Shown piece after piece: positions 1-8,452 of a stretch of 64,000 nucleotides of DNA. The stretch covers positions 1 to 64,000 of the forward strand of contig CAKTTB010000005.1 in NCBI GenBank assembly GCA_934613505.1. Reading direction: 5' to 3'. The first letter of the stretch is position 1, and every line of letters begins with the position of its first letter. This stretch comes from an uncultured Oscillospiraceae bacterium (GTDB lineage Bacteria > Bacillota > Clostridia > Oscillospirales > Oscillospiraceae). The notes under the pieces are model-generated. The model did no database searches. It was not told the origin of the DNA and worked only from the letters and a program-made list of their open reading frames with translations. The position numbers and the translations under genes are program-made.

Positions 1-513
1 CTCATGGGCGAGCTGGAGCCGGACGAGGGCAGCGTCAAATGGGGCCAGACCGTCACGACCAGCTATCTGCCGAAGGACAACACCGAATATTTTGAGGGCC
101 ACAGCGAATCTCTCGTCGACTGGATCCGGCAGTATTCCGCCAAGAAGGACGACGTGTACCTGCGCGGCTTCCTCGGCCGGATGCTCTTCTCCGGCGAAGA
201 GGTGTTCAAGCCCGTGAACGTGCTCTCCGGCGGCGAGAAAGTACGGTGCATGCTCTCCCGCATGATGCTCTCGGGCGCGAATGTGCTGCTTCTCGACCAA
301 CCGACGAACCACCTTGACATGGAAGCCATTCAGGCCGTCAACAAGGGCTTGTGCGCCTTCCCGGGCAACATCCTGCTTGCGTCGCACGACCACGAGTTGC
401 TGCAGACCACCTGTAACCGCGTCATCGAGTTCCAGCCCGACGGCACGATCGTCGACCGGCTCAGCTCCTATGACGACTATGTGGCGTGGAAGCTGGCAAA
501 GGAATCGAACTAA
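1..513 (+). CDS. ABC-F family ATPase, C-terminal part (5' end outside window)
   Basis: The visible 170 codons are the end of an ABC-F ATPase, a soluble tandem ABC protein that acts on ribosomes rather than in transport. The ABC signature LSGGEK and the Walker B segment LLLDQPTNHLD are followed by the switch histidine in ASHDHELL. The short tail and the spacing match YkpA/YbiT-type members. In Walker B the usual catalytic glutamate is glutamine (GAC CAA at 295-300), which would slow ATP hydrolysis in this site unless it is a trait of the subfamily. There is no membrane segment. The gene ends 11 bases before a methyltransferase with its own strong ribosome binding site, so the two are probably co-transcribed. 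Confidence 0.9.
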   Translation, partial: LMGELEPDEGSVKWGQTVTTSYLPKDNTEYFEGHSESLVDWIRQYSAKKDDVYLRGFLGRMLFSGEEVFKPVNVLSGGEKVRCMLSRMMLSGANVLLLDQPTNHLDMEAIQAVNKGLCAFPGNILLASHDHELLQTTCNRVIEFQPDGTIVDRLSSYDDYVAWKLAKESN

Positions 514-524
514 AGGAGAACCCT

Positions 525-1280
525 ATGGAAATTTCCTATCAGGATATCAACAGCAAAACCGTCGACCGCTGGGTCGAGGAGGGCTGGGAATGGGGCAAGC
601 CCATTTCGCATGCGGAATACGAAAACGCAAAAAACGGCGCGTGGGACGTGAAGCTGACCCCGGTCAAATTTGTCCCGCACGCGTGGTTTGGAGATCTGAA
701 AGGCAAGCGCGTTTTGGGTCTGGCCTCTGGCGGCGGGCAGCAGATGCCCATTTTTGCCGCGCTGGGTGCAGAATGCACGGTGCTGGATTACTCGGAAAAG
801 CAGCTGGAATCAGAGCGCATGGTTGCGCAGCGCGAGGGCTATGACATTACCATCGTCCGCGCGGACATGACGAAGCGCCTGCCGTTCGACGAGAACAGCT
901 TTGATCTCATCTTCCATCCCGTCTCCAACTGCTATGTCTACGCCGTCCTGCCGATCTGGTGCGAGTGCGCGCGGATCCTGAAGCCCGGCGGACGGCTGCT
1001 CGCCGGGCTGGACAACGGGCTGAACTTTGCCTTTGACGAGGATGAGACGAAGATCATCAACACCCTGCCCTTCAACCCGCTCGAGGATGAGGAGCAGATG
1101 CGGCAGCTGCAGAAGGAAAATTGCGGCGTACAGTTCTCCCACACCGCGCACGAACAGCTGACCGGCCAGCTCAAGGCCGGACTGCAGCTGCTGGACCTCT
1201 ACGAGGACACCAACGGCTACGGCCCGCTGCATGAGCATAACATCCCGACCTATTGGGCGACGCTGGCGCGGAAGGCGTAA
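525..1280 (+). CDS. class I SAM-dependent methyltransferase
   Basis: This is a 251-residue soluble protein with the Rossmann-type methyltransferase fold. Motif I appears as VLGLASGGGQQMP near residues 58-70, an acidic residue that would hold the SAM ribose follows in TVLDYSEKQL, and DLIFHPVSNCYV and ARILKPGGRLL fit motifs IV and VI. ATG 525 was chosen because AAGGAG sits just before it; an earlier in-frame start at 486 would overlap the ABC-F gene. The substrate cannot be told from sequence. Proteins of this type are often small-molecule methyltransferases of unknown target. Confidence 0.88.
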   Translation: MEISYQDINSKTVDRWVEEGWEWGKPISHAEYENAKNGAWDVKLTPVKFVPHAWFGDLKGKRVLGLASGGGQQMPIFAALGAECTVLDYSEKQLESERMVAQREGYDITIVRADMTKRLPFDENSFDLIFHPVSNCYVYAVLPIWCECARILKPGGRLLAGLDNGLNFAFDEDETKIINTLPFNPLEDEEQMRQLQKENCGVQFSHTAHEQLTGQLKAGLQLLDLYEDTNGYGPLHEHNIPTYWATLARKA

Positions 1281-1880
1281 AACCTAAGGAGCCACCCGGC
1301 AGAAGGCTGATAGTCTTCTGCAAATTTGCGACTGCGGTCCAGCATTTTCTTTTGCTTCTCCAAAAGAAAACGCTGGCAAAAGAAAAAGAGCCCGGAGGGA
1401 TTTCGATTTCCCTCCGGACCTCCTTGAACCGACCAAGAAAACCGCTTCGGTTTTCTTGGGTCTTTCCCGCGTGGATTGGCAGATATGCGCCAAAAATTTC
1501 TTTCAAGCACCCACTTGTCTCTCCCTTTGGGAGAGGTGGCTGCGCGCAGCGAAGACGGAGAGGGTAGACCGTGACCGCGAAGGCCCTCTCAGTCGCCTGC
1601 GGCGACAGCTCTCCCAGAGGGAGAGCCAAGGGGCCAATGCGAATACGTACCATCCAGCAAATTTTGATGGCACCTTCTGAAACGCACTGCAGTACAAGCC
1701 CCGTACCCCAAGCACTCTTTTCTCCCCATTCTTTTCCGGCAAGGCGGAAAAGAATGGGTCGCCGAAGGCGCGGCAGAAACGGCCTTACCGGAACGAGCCG
1801 CCGCTATTCGCGACGTCTCTTTTCCTATAAGGCCGTTTCTTCCTTTCCAAACCGCAAGCCAGGCTTGCGGTTTGGGCTTT
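1281..1880. repeat. palindrome-rich intergenic stretch without genes
   Basis: No convincing gene lies in these 600 bases. They hold a run of at least eight inverted repeats, many with 13-14 base arms: 1300-1320, 1341-1374, 1392-1417, 1431-1462, the element at 1514-1634, 1725-1758, 1775-1840 and 1847-1875. Several arms are perfect, for example CCCATTCTTTTCCG paired with its reverse complement. The neighbouring genes converge here, so some hairpins may end transcription, but none has a clear T-tract. The array looks like accumulated small dispersed palindromic units. Confidence 0.75.
1514..1634. repeat. candidate dispersed palindromic element
   Basis: The two ends are near-inverted copies: CTTGTCTCTCCCTTTGGGAG at the left and, on the other strand, CTTGGCTCTCCCTCTGGGAG at the right. 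Each end is itself palindromic (CTCTCCC/GGGAGAG), and the middle contains GAGAGGG/CCCTCTC and CGCCTGCGGCG hairpins. Short elements of this form occur in many Clostridia intergenic spaces (recalled, not searched). It has no coding capacity and would rely on a transposase elsewhere if mobile. Confidence 0.55.
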
Positions 1881-2330
1881 CTATTCCGGATTCTGCTCCA
1901 GATACTCCTCCAGAATTTTTGCCGCGCAGTAGACCATCTCCGGACAGGGGCGCTTTTTGTAGTAGCCGTCTGTCCGCGGTTCGGGCGGCTGGGGTTTGAA
2001 ATCGGGGTCAAGGCCGAGCAGCTGGCGGCAGATGATGGAGCCGTTCTGCGCTTCAAATTCGCCTGCCAGCTGCCGCAGCGTCTCGTAGCTGCGCGTCTTT
2101 GCCGCGCGGTCTGTCGGGTCGGCAGGGCCGCGGAGCAGACCGTAGGCCATAAGCATCCCGCTCACCGCGCCGCAGACATCGCGCATCCCGGCCATGCCGC
2201 CGCCAAAGCCGGAGGACAGCTTCATTGCGGTCTCCCGGTCCATTTTTTCCTCCGCAAATGCCAGCAGCACCGCCTGCGCGCAGTTGCAGCCCGCAAAAAA
2301 CAGTTCTCTTGCCCGTTCTGCCTTTGTCAT
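1881..2330 (-). CDS. C_GCAxxG_C_C family probable redox protein
   Basis: This 149-residue soluble protein has the pattern that names the family: GCNCAQAV at residues 14-21 followed by a glycine-rich GFGGGMAGMRDVCGAVSG segment, so several cysteines cluster near the N-terminus, with a further CRQLLG cysteine later. Family members are thought to be redox-active or metal-binding, but the role is not settled. Translation starts at ATG 2330, which overlaps the stop of the upstream MBL-fold gene as ATGA, so translation is probably coupled. Extending the frame upstream would run inside the MBL gene and was rejected. Confidence 0.85.
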   Translation of the reverse strand: MTKAERARELFFAGCNCAQAVLLAFAEEKMDRETAMKLSSGFGGGMAGMRDVCGAVSGMLMAYGLLRGPADPTDRAAKTRSYETLRQLAGEFEAQNGSIICRQLLGLDPDFKPQPPEPRTDGYYKKRPCPEMVYCAAKILEEYLEQNPE

Positions 2331-3016
2331 ATCGTGTCCTCCCGTATCGTCTCGGGGCTGATGACGCGCCCCGCGTATTGCGGATAGTCCTGTAAGAAGC
2401 GGTCGATGATCGCAGGCTCGCCCCAGTAGTGCATGGGGTAGACGGTCTTTGCCTGCGTGGTCTTCAGAAAATACAGGATCCCGTCGGCCGCATGCGCCTC
2501 CTGCCGCGAATCCAGCGGCACGCAAGCGATGTCGATGGGGATGCCCGCCAGCTTGTCGATCTCATGGCGGTAATTGCCGCGCATCTGACGGTTTTCCTGC
2601 TCCGGCTCGCCGTCCCACGTCCAGTCGTTCAGATCGCCCGCGTGGTAGACCGTCCCTTCTGCCGTCTGCAGCAGAAATGCGACGCCGCTGTCGGTCGACC
2701 GGAGCGTTCGCAGCTGCGCGCCGCCCGGAAGTTCATACGTCTGGTCTGCGCGGACGGATAAGACCTCCGTCTGCGGCGGATACTTCCGCGCCCGGATATC
2801 CCGTGCAAGGACGGCCAGCGGGACCTCCCAGCCAAGCGCCCGCAGCGCCGCAGGCGTATCCGGGCTATAGTGATCCGGATGCGCGTGGCTGGCAAGCATC
2901 AAAATGCGTTCGCCCGGCTCCGGCTGTGGGAGCCGGCCCTTTTCATAGTCAAAAAGATAGCACATTTCCTGCGTGCGCACAAAAAAGCCGCTGTGGCCGA
3001 TATACGTTATCTGCAT
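2327..3016 (-). CDS. MBL-fold metal-dependent hydrolase (UlaG-like)
   Basis: This 229-residue protein has the metallo-beta-lactamase zinc motif SHAHPDHY at residues 43-50, a further metal histidine and aspartate in VYHAGDLNDW near residue 125, and a late histidine in YPMHYWGE. The short length and the lack of extra domains place it with UlaG-like phosphodiesterase or lactonase proteins. It lies between an SprT-like gene, whose 3' end it overlaps by 10 bases, and the C_GCAxxG_C_C gene, with which it shares ATGA, so the three form a small operon. The substrate is unknown. Confidence 0.85.
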   Translation of the reverse strand: MQITYIGHSGFFVRTQEMCYLFDYEKGRLPQPEPGERILMLASHAHPDHYSPDTPAALRALGWEVPLAVLARDIRARKYPPQTEVLSVRADQTYELPGGAQLRTLRSTDSGVAFLLQTAEGTVYHAGDLNDWTWDGEPEQENRQMRGNYRHEIDKLAGIPIDIACVPLDSRQEAHAADGILYFLKTTQAKTVYPMHYWGEPAIIDRFLQDYPQYAGRVISPETIREDTI

Positions 3017-3552
3017 GCGTCCTCCTGCTTCTCATACCGCTTTTCCAGACGGAACCGCCGGCCGCCGCACCGGCGGCAGCGGATCCCGCCGCGCTGTTCC
3101 TCCAGCGCCTGCACAACGGCCCCGCGCCTAAAATAGCGCGATTCAGCGCCGCACTGCAGGCACGTCACCACATACACCCCGCGCACGGCGGTCACGCGCC
3201 GCCGGTTTTCCTCCGCGGCTGCGCACTGCGGCGCAAGGCGGTCGGCTGGACAGCCGATCCTGCGGCAGACGGCGCGCCAGACCTCGTCGTGTCCATGGCG
3301 GTGGCCGGTCAGAAGCGCCGCGGCGGCATGGGCGTATTCGTGGCGGGCAGTATCCCAGAAGGCCTGCTCCTCCGACCGCAGGAACTCCGCCAGCCGAATG
3401 GTCTGCGGTTTATTCTTGTAAAAGGTGCAGACCCCGTACTGACGCGTCATGCGCTTGGAAAACTCCAAGCCGACGCCGCTCGTGTCAATGCCCAGCATCG
3501 CGTCGAGCCGCCGGTATTCCTGCCGCACCTGTTCAAGCGTCCACATCCGCAT
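3007..3552 (-). CDS. SprT-like zinc metalloprotease-type protein
   Basis: The 181-residue protein carries HEYAHAAAAL at residues 71-80, the HExxH zinc motif of SprT-like proteins, with a likely third ligand in the GHRHGHDEVW segment 13-20 residues later. The C-terminal third has a zinc ribbon made of CLQCG and CRRCG. This order (SprT domain, then ribbon) is typical of bacterial SprT-like proteins, related to the DNA-protein crosslink protease Spartan. The activity in bacteria is not well established. It is the first gene of the leftward trio, and a probable promoter would lie in 3553-3600. Confidence 0.82.
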   Translation of the reverse strand: MRMWTLEQVRQEYRRLDAMLGIDTSGVGLEFSKRMTRQYGVCTFYKNKPQTIRLAEFLRSEEQAFWDTARHEYAHAAAALLTGHRHGHDEVWRAVCRRIGCPADRLAPQCAAAEENRRRVTAVRGVYVVTCLQCGAESRYFRRGAVVQALEEQRGGIRCRRCGGRRFRLEKRYEKQEDACR

Positions 3553-3659
3553 CCCTCATTTCAGGTTCCATGATACCACGGCAGGCGGGATTTTTCCATC
3601 TTTTCTTTTTGCGTGGATACCGGTATACTGTAGGCAGAACGAAAAAAGGCGGTCTTTGC

Positions 3660-4502
3660 ATGATTTCACGGCTGTATCTCGAGATCACTACCTGCTGCAA
3701 TCTTTCGTGCAGCTTCTGCCCCGGCACCAGGCGGCCGGCGGCGTTTCTTTCCCCGGAGCAGTTCCGGGTTTTAGCGCAGAAGCTGCGCCCCTATGGGCAG
3801 TATCTGTATCTGCACGTCATGGGCGAGCCACTGCTGCATCCGCATCTGCCGCAGCTGCTTGCGATCTGCCGGGAGCTGGACTTCCGCGCCAATCTGACCA
3901 CCAACGGGACGCTGCTGCCAAAAAAACAGGCGCAGCTGCTCGCCGCGCCTGCTCTGCGGAAGGTCTCGATCAGCCTGCACAGTTTTGAAGCCAATGCGGC
4001 TGGGGATTTTTCCGCGTATCTGTCCGGCTGCACGGACTTTGCCGCCGCCGCGAAAAAAGCCGGGATCCTGTCCGATTTCCGGCTGTGGAATCTGGACGGG
4101 GCCGCGACGCGCGGCCTGCACGAGCAGAATGACGCCATCCTTGCCCATCTGCACCGGGTTTTTCCCGGCGCGTGGCAGAAAAACACCTGGGGCTGGCGGC
4201 TGGAGGACAGGATCTTTCTCAGCTACGGCGAGCGCTTTGACTGGCCGGATGAAAGCGCGCTTGACCACGGCGCCGCCGGGCGCTGCCGCGCGCTTTCCGA
4301 CCAGCTCGCGGTTCTGTGCGACGGGACGGTCGTCCCGTGCTGTCTCGACCACGAGGGGACGCTCGCGCTCGGCAATCTGTTTACGCAGGAGCTAAGCGAC
4401 ATTCTCGCGTCCCCGCGTGCCTGCCGCATGCGGGAAGGCTTTGCGTGCGGGGAACGCACCGAGCCGCTCTGCCGCCGCTGCGGCTATTCCGAGCGCTTTT
4501 AG
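3660..4502 (+). CDS. radical SAM protein with SPASM-like C-terminus
   Basis: The 280-residue protein starts with MISRLYLEITTCCNLSCSFC, in which C13, C17 and C20 form the CxxxCxxC motif that binds the 4Fe-4S cluster and SAM. MGEPLLHP follows the pattern of the second radical SAM motif. The C-terminal part has the cysteines VPCCLDHEG and PLCRRCGYSERF of a short SPASM-type auxiliary cluster region. ATG 3660 is chosen because the cluster motif lies directly after it; the frame opens at 3570 but those residues look non-coding. The gene ends in a 4-base tail-to-tail overlap with the helicase. No precursor peptide was found next to it, so the substrate is unknown. Confidence 0.85.
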   Translation: MISRLYLEITTCCNLSCSFCPGTRRPAAFLSPEQFRVLAQKLRPYGQYLYLHVMGEPLLHPHLPQLLAICRELDFRANLTTNGTLLPKKQAQLLAAPALRKVSISLHSFEANAAGDFSAYLSGCTDFAAAAKKAGILSDFRLWNLDGAATRGLHEQNDAILAHLHRVFPGAWQKNTWGWRLEDRIFLSYGERFDWPDESALDHGAAGRCRALSDQLAVLCDGTVVPCCLDHEGTLALGNLFTQELSDILASPRACRMREGFACGERTEPLCRRCGYSERF

Positions 4503-6757
4503 TCCTCCCGGAAGAATAAAAACCCGCGTTTCAGCGAATCCGCCAGTGCAAACTGGCGGATCTGTGTTTCTTCCGGCCCTTCAAACCGGATGCCGACCAG
4601 TCCGCCGCTCTGCGAGACGATCTGCCCGCGGCCGTATTTTTTGTGCCAGATGCTCTGGCCGGGTGCAGCGGACAGCGCAGAATCGTCCGCGGGCTTCTCT
4701 TCCGGGCGATTCCGGACCGTCCGGTCGCGCTCGGTGAGCATCTGGCCGATCGTCATAAGTGCCTGCGCGCCGTCTGCGAACTGCACGAGCATCCGCTCGC
4801 CGCATTGCGCCAGAATGCGCCCTTCGCCGCTTGTTTGATGAAAATACCGCCTTCCGCAGGCATTTTCCGGGATGAGCGCGTCAAGATCGTCCGCATCCGG
4901 CCGCGCCTGCGGCGCGAGCGTCTGAATCTCGCGCACAAATTGGGACGGAGCCTCCGGGTAATCGAACAGGTACAGCTCTTCCTTCGCCCGCGTCATGGCG
5001 ACGTAGAACAGCCGCCGGTCCTCTTCATATTCCCGCCGGGTCTGTTCGTCCGCGTCCGTCCCGTCCGGCCGTGCGGGAAGAATGCCGTCCTGCACGTCGA
5101 GAAGGTAGACCCGGTCGTATTCCAGCCCCTTGCTGGAATGGATGGTCGAGAGTGTCAGCGCCGCGCCCGGCGCATCCTCGTGCGTCCGGACGGCCTGCCG
5201 CAATGTCTGCAGGCGCTCCAGAAACGCCTGCGGCGTCGGCACCTGCTCGGCCAGCATGCTTAAAATGGAGAATTTCCCCGGATCGAGCCGCCGCTCCGCC
5301 ACGAACCGTCCGTAGCCCATCGGCCCCCAGATCGTGCGGATCAGCTCCTTCCCCGGCACCTCCGGCAGGGCGGCCAGCTGCGTCTGCAGCTGCGCCGCGG
5401 CCTCCCGGCACATGGACGGCAATCCACTCTGTGCAAGCAGGCACGCAAGCTCCGGCGTGCCGCTCCTTCGGCTCTGCTCGCAGGCCTCCAGCGCCGCCTC
5501 CTTGGAGATCATCGCGCCGAGCTTATAATAGATCCGCAGAAAGGCCTCCGTATCGTCCGGCGCGTAGCTAAAGGCGATGATATCCGTCACGTCGCACACG
5601 ATCCGGTGCGAGAAAAACGTATCGTCATAGCTCCGGCAGCGGTACGGCACGCCGCTGCGCAGCAAAAGGTCGATCAGCGGGAGCGCACTGTCGTTGTTGC
5701 GGTAGAGAACGGCAAACGGCGCGTCCGCCTGCTTTGCCAGCGCGAACAGATACTGCAGCTGCGCCTGCCGCGAGGCCGTATGCACCAGCTGCACCGGCAG
5801 CCCGGAGCCGCGCGCGGGGCGTATCGTCTTGGGATAGCGGCTGCGGCTGCGCGCGATGAAGCCGCCTGCGGCGTACAGAATTTCGCGGGTAGAGCGGTAA
5901 TTGTCCTCCATCAATAAAACCTTCGCGCCGGGGTACGTCTTTTCAAACGCCAGAAGCGCATCCGGATACGCGGCGCGGAAGCCGTAGATGCTTTGATCCT
6001 CGTCGCCGACCATAAAGAGGTTCCCGCTCTTTTTTGCCAGCAGCTCGATGATCGCGTGCTGCACGCGGGAGGTGTCCTGCGACTCATCCACGCACAGATA
6101 TGGATACTGCGTCTGGAACTGCAGCAGGATGTCCGGGTGCCTGCGCAGAATGGCCAGCGCATAGGCCATCTGGTCGTCATAGTCCATCTGCCGCGCCGCG
6201 CGCAGCTCGGCGCAGTAGCGCGCATACAGGCCGCCGAAGTCCGGAATGCCAAGATCCGCGTCCCGGATCTCCTCCTGCGTCAGCATCATGTTCTTGCAGT
6301 AGGTGATGGCCGTGCGGATCTCGCGGATGGTGGCGTCGGTCGGATATTCGCCGGTCTTTTCGTGATAGATCCGGCTCACGAGCGCGGCCAGCTCCGCCGC
6401 GTTTTCCTGCAGGGAAAAGGACGTGCTGCGGCCGCGGCTGTAGGCCTCGATGATCTTGGCCGATAGGCCGTTGATCGTCCGGAACTGCGGCGTATGCCCC
6501 TCCAGCTCCGGAAACTGCGCCAGAAACCGCGCGCGCATCTCGCGCGTGGCAGCGACGGTGTACGTCATGGTCAGAATGCGCTCCGGCTCGATGCCGCAGC
6601 AAAGTGCCATATAGCCAAGGCGCGTGACAAGGACCGTCGTCTTGCCGCTGCCCGGCACGGCCAGCAGCAAAACCGGCCCTTCCGTCCGGCAGACGGCCGC
6701 CCGCTGCTGCGCGCTGAAGTGCGGCATATAGCGGGCGGTAAATTCCTCCGGCGTCAT
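4499..6757 (-). CDS. UvrD/Rep family ATP-dependent DNA helicase
   Basis: This 752-residue superfamily 1A helicase shows the motifs in order: Q motif FSAQQRAAV, Walker A AVPGSGKTT at residues 33-41, Walker B CVDESQDTSR, motif III GDEDQSIYGFRAA, motif IV DNYRSTREIL, motif V TIHSSKGLEYDRVYLL and motif VI RLFYVAMTRAKEELYLF. The last 60 residues contain WHKKYGRGQIVSQ, like the Tudor-type tail of PcrA that binds RNA polymerase. It unwinds DNA 3' to 5' in repair or replication restart. It differs from housekeeping PcrA in DESQ and in its weakly conserved middle, so it may be a second UvrD-like enzyme. It shares ATGA with the upstream exonuclease III gene. Confidence 0.93.
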   Translation of the reverse strand: MTPEEFTARYMPHFSAQQRAAVCRTEGPVLLLAVPGSGKTTVLVTRLGYMALCCGIEPERILTMTYTVAATREMRARFLAQFPELEGHTPQFRTINGLSAKIIEAYSRGRSTSFSLQENAAELAALVSRIYHEKTGEYPTDATIREIRTAITYCKNMMLTQEEIRDADLGIPDFGGLYARYCAELRAARQMDYDDQMAYALAILRRHPDILLQFQTQYPYLCVDESQDTSRVQHAIIELLAKKSGNLFMVGDEDQSIYGFRAAYPDALLAFEKTYPGAKVLLMEDNYRSTREILYAAGGFIARSRSRYPKTIRPARGSGLPVQLVHTASRQAQLQYLFALAKQADAPFAVLYRNNDSALPLIDLLLRSGVPYRCRSYDDTFFSHRIVCDVTDIIAFSYAPDDTEAFLRIYYKLGAMISKEAALEACEQSRRSGTPELACLLAQSGLPSMCREAAAQLQTQLAALPEVPGKELIRTIWGPMGYGRFVAERRLDPGKFSILSMLAEQVPTPQAFLERLQTLRQAVRTHEDAPGAALTLSTIHSSKGLEYDRVYLLDVQDGILPARPDGTDADEQTRREYEEDRRLFYVAMTRAKEELYLFDYPEAPSQFVREIQTLAPQARPDADDLDALIPENACGRRYFHQTSGEGRILAQCGERMLVQFADGAQALMTIGQMLTERDRTVRNRPEEKPADDSALSAAPGQSIWHKKYGRGQIVSQSGGLVGIRFEGPEETQIRQFALADSLKRGFLFFRED

Positions 6758-7509
6758 ACGCGCAGCTCCAGCACCACCGGGCAGTGGTCGCTGCCGAAGA
6801 CATCCGCGCGGATCTCAGACGCGGCCACCTGCGGCAGGAGGCGTTCGGAGACGATAAAATAGTCGATGCGCCAGCCCGCGTTCTTCTCCCGCGCGTGGAA
6901 GCGGTAGCTCCACCATGAGTACGCACCCTCCAGCCCCGGATGCAGGCGGCGGAACGTGTCGGCAAAGCCGGACGAGAGAAGCTGCGTCATCTTTTCCCGC
7001 TCCTCATCGGAAAAGCCGGCGTTTTGGCGGTTCGTTTTCGGATTTTTGAGGTCGATCTCCTCATGCGCCACGTTGAGATCGCCGCAGTAGACGACGGGCT
7101 TTTTCGCGTCCAGCTCCATGAGATACGCGCGCAGCGCATCCTCCCACTGCATGCGGTACGGCAGGCGCTTCAGTCCGTCCTGCGAGTTTGGCGTATAGCA
7201 GCAGACAAGATAGAACGCGGGATATTCCGCCGTGATGAGCCGTCCCTCGTGGTCGTGTTCCTCCTGCCCCAGCCCATAGCGGACGCTGATCGGCGGCGTC
7301 TTCGTCAGGATTGCTGTGCCGGAATAGCCCTTTTTCTCCGCGGAATAAAAATACCGCTCGTAGCCGTCCAGCGCAAACTGCGCCTGCTCCGGCTGGAGCT
7401 TGGTCTCCTGCAGGCAGATGATATCCGCATCCTCCTGCGCGCAGTACTCCAGAAATCCCTTGCCAAGGCAGGCCCGCAGGCCGTTGACGTTCCATGATAC
7501 AAGCTTCAT
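6754..7509 (-). CDS. xth: exodeoxyribonuclease III (AP endonuclease)
   Basis: The 251-residue protein matches the ExoA/Xth family from end to end: WNVNGLR at the N-terminus, the metal glutamate in CLQETKL (E35), YCGDLNVAHEEIDL with catalytic Asp and Asn, and the terminal SDHCPVVLE with the general-base histidine. It cuts DNA at abasic sites and removes 3' blocking groups in base excision repair. ATG 7509 was preferred to a start four codons upstream because GGAGGG lies at the right distance. It overlaps the helicase gene by four bases, giving a two-gene repair operon. A terminator-like hairpin ends about 15 bases upstream of its start. Confidence 0.95.
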   Translation of the reverse strand: MKLVSWNVNGLRACLGKGFLEYCAQEDADIICLQETKLQPEQAQFALDGYERYFYSAEKKGYSGTAILTKTPPISVRYGLGQEEHDHEGRLITAEYPAFYLVCCYTPNSQDGLKRLPYRMQWEDALRAYLMELDAKKPVVYCGDLNVAHEEIDLKNPKTNRQNAGFSDEEREKMTQLLSSGFADTFRRLHPGLEGAYSWWSYRFHAREKNAGWRIDYFIVSERLLPQVAASEIRADVFGSDHCPVVLELRV

Positions 7510-7524
7510 TGTACCCTCCATACA

Positions 7525-7567
7525 TGAAAAAGTCTTCCCGCGTGAGGGGGAAGACTTTGTTTTTTTG
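7525..7567 (-). terminator. intrinsic terminator, probably bidirectional
   Basis: AAAGTCTTCCC at 7529-7539 pairs with GGGAAGACTTT at 7548-7558. On the minus strand it is followed by TTTTT and ends the DivIVA-like gene; on the plus strand a run of T at 7561-7566 follows the stem. It lies directly upstream of the exonuclease III ribosome binding site, so that gene depends on read-through or a promoter hidden in the hairpin. Confidence 0.8.
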
Positions 7568-7583
7568 CAGCGATCTCCGCGCC

Positions 7584-8261
7584 TTATTCCTCCGTGTCGT
7601 CTGTCTCCGGCAGCTGCATGCCGTCAAAGGCATTCTGCGCGTCGTCGAAGATCACCTGCACATCGGCAAGCGCGTCCTGCAGGCGGGAAAGGCCCGTCGA
7701 CAGGTCGGCGGTCAGCGCGGCGATCTCCTCGCCGGAGTCGAGGTAGCGGCCGCGGGCGTCCTCGCAGAGGTTTGACAGCTGGGCATAGATGCGTCTGGCG
7801 CGGACGGCGGCATTACGCTCGGCCTGCTCGGCGCGGCGGTAGGCTGCAAGCTCCTGTTCCGTTACAGACGGGGCATCCTGCGCCGGCTCCTCCGGCTGCA
7901 CGTCCGGCTCTGCTTCCGCTTCCGGCTGCGGGGCGCTTTCCGCCTGCTTGAGCTGCTCGGCAAGCTCCGCGCCCTCCTGCGCGAGGGTGTTCAGCTGCTC
8001 GCTGAGGGATTCATTTTCCTCTTTTGCCTGCCGCAGCTCCTCGCTGCGGGCTTCGGCCTCGTTCTTCGCCTGCTGCAGCTGTGCCTGCAGCTCCTCGAGC
8101 TGGGTCTGCAGACCGGCGTTTTCACCTGCCAGCCGGTCGCGCTCGTCGGTCAGCTTGCGCAGGGCCTTCTGGTGCTCAATGGATGCGGATTCGATATAGT
8201 TGACGACGTCGGTGCGGTTGAAGCCGCTGACGGCGGTACGAAATTTGGAAAAGTCGGCCAT
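7584..8261 (-). CDS. DivIVA-like coiled-coil protein
   Basis: This 225-residue acidic protein begins with FSKFRTAVSGFNRTDVVNYIE, which resembles the N-terminal membrane-binding turn of DivIVA/GpsB proteins, where FxGYdxxeVd is usual. Residues 25-105 are a long coiled coil rich in Glu, Gln and Leu. A Pro/Glu/Ala-rich linker and a second short helical part follow. Such proteins mark cell poles or septa in Gram-positive bacteria. ATG 8261 is preceded by AGGAGG; codons further upstream lack a ribosome site. It is transcribed alone. A different coiled-coil role cannot be excluded. Confidence 0.72.
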   Translation of the reverse strand: MADFSKFRTAVSGFNRTDVVNYIESASIEHQKALRKLTDERDRLAGENAGLQTQLEELQAQLQQAKNEAEARSEELRQAKEENESLSEQLNTLAQEGAELAEQLKQAESAPQPEAEAEPDVQPEEPAQDAPSVTEQELAAYRRAEQAERNAAVRARRIYAQLSNLCEDARGRYLDSGEEIAALTADLSTGLSRLQDALADVQVIFDDAQNAFDGMQLPETDDTEE

Positions 8262-8390
8262 GCACAGGTCCTCCTGCTTCCTGATTTTTTCACAGTATAC
8301 CACGAAAACTGCCGGAAAACAACCGCAAATGTCGCGCTCTGCCGGGCGTTCAGGGAATTTAACTTTTTGTTCACAGGTTCATCTCTATGA

Positions 8391-8419
8391 TTGCGCGCAG
8401 GAAAAAAGACTGATATAAT
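8391..8419 (+). promoter_or_regulatory. predicted sigma-A promoter of the YhaM-like gene
   Basis: TTGCGC at 8391-8396 and a perfect TATAAT at 8414-8419 are 17 bases apart. Transcription would begin near 8426, after a possible ATG at 8423, which supports the later start at 8453. Confidence 0.65.
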
Positions 8420-8452
8420 AAGATGAAATTGAATGACAGTGAGGAACCGCAT

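Noticed and set aside
3601..3659. Promoter with TATACT before the radical SAM gene
   Set aside because: A -10-like box is present but no acceptable -35 box lies 15-19 bases upstream.
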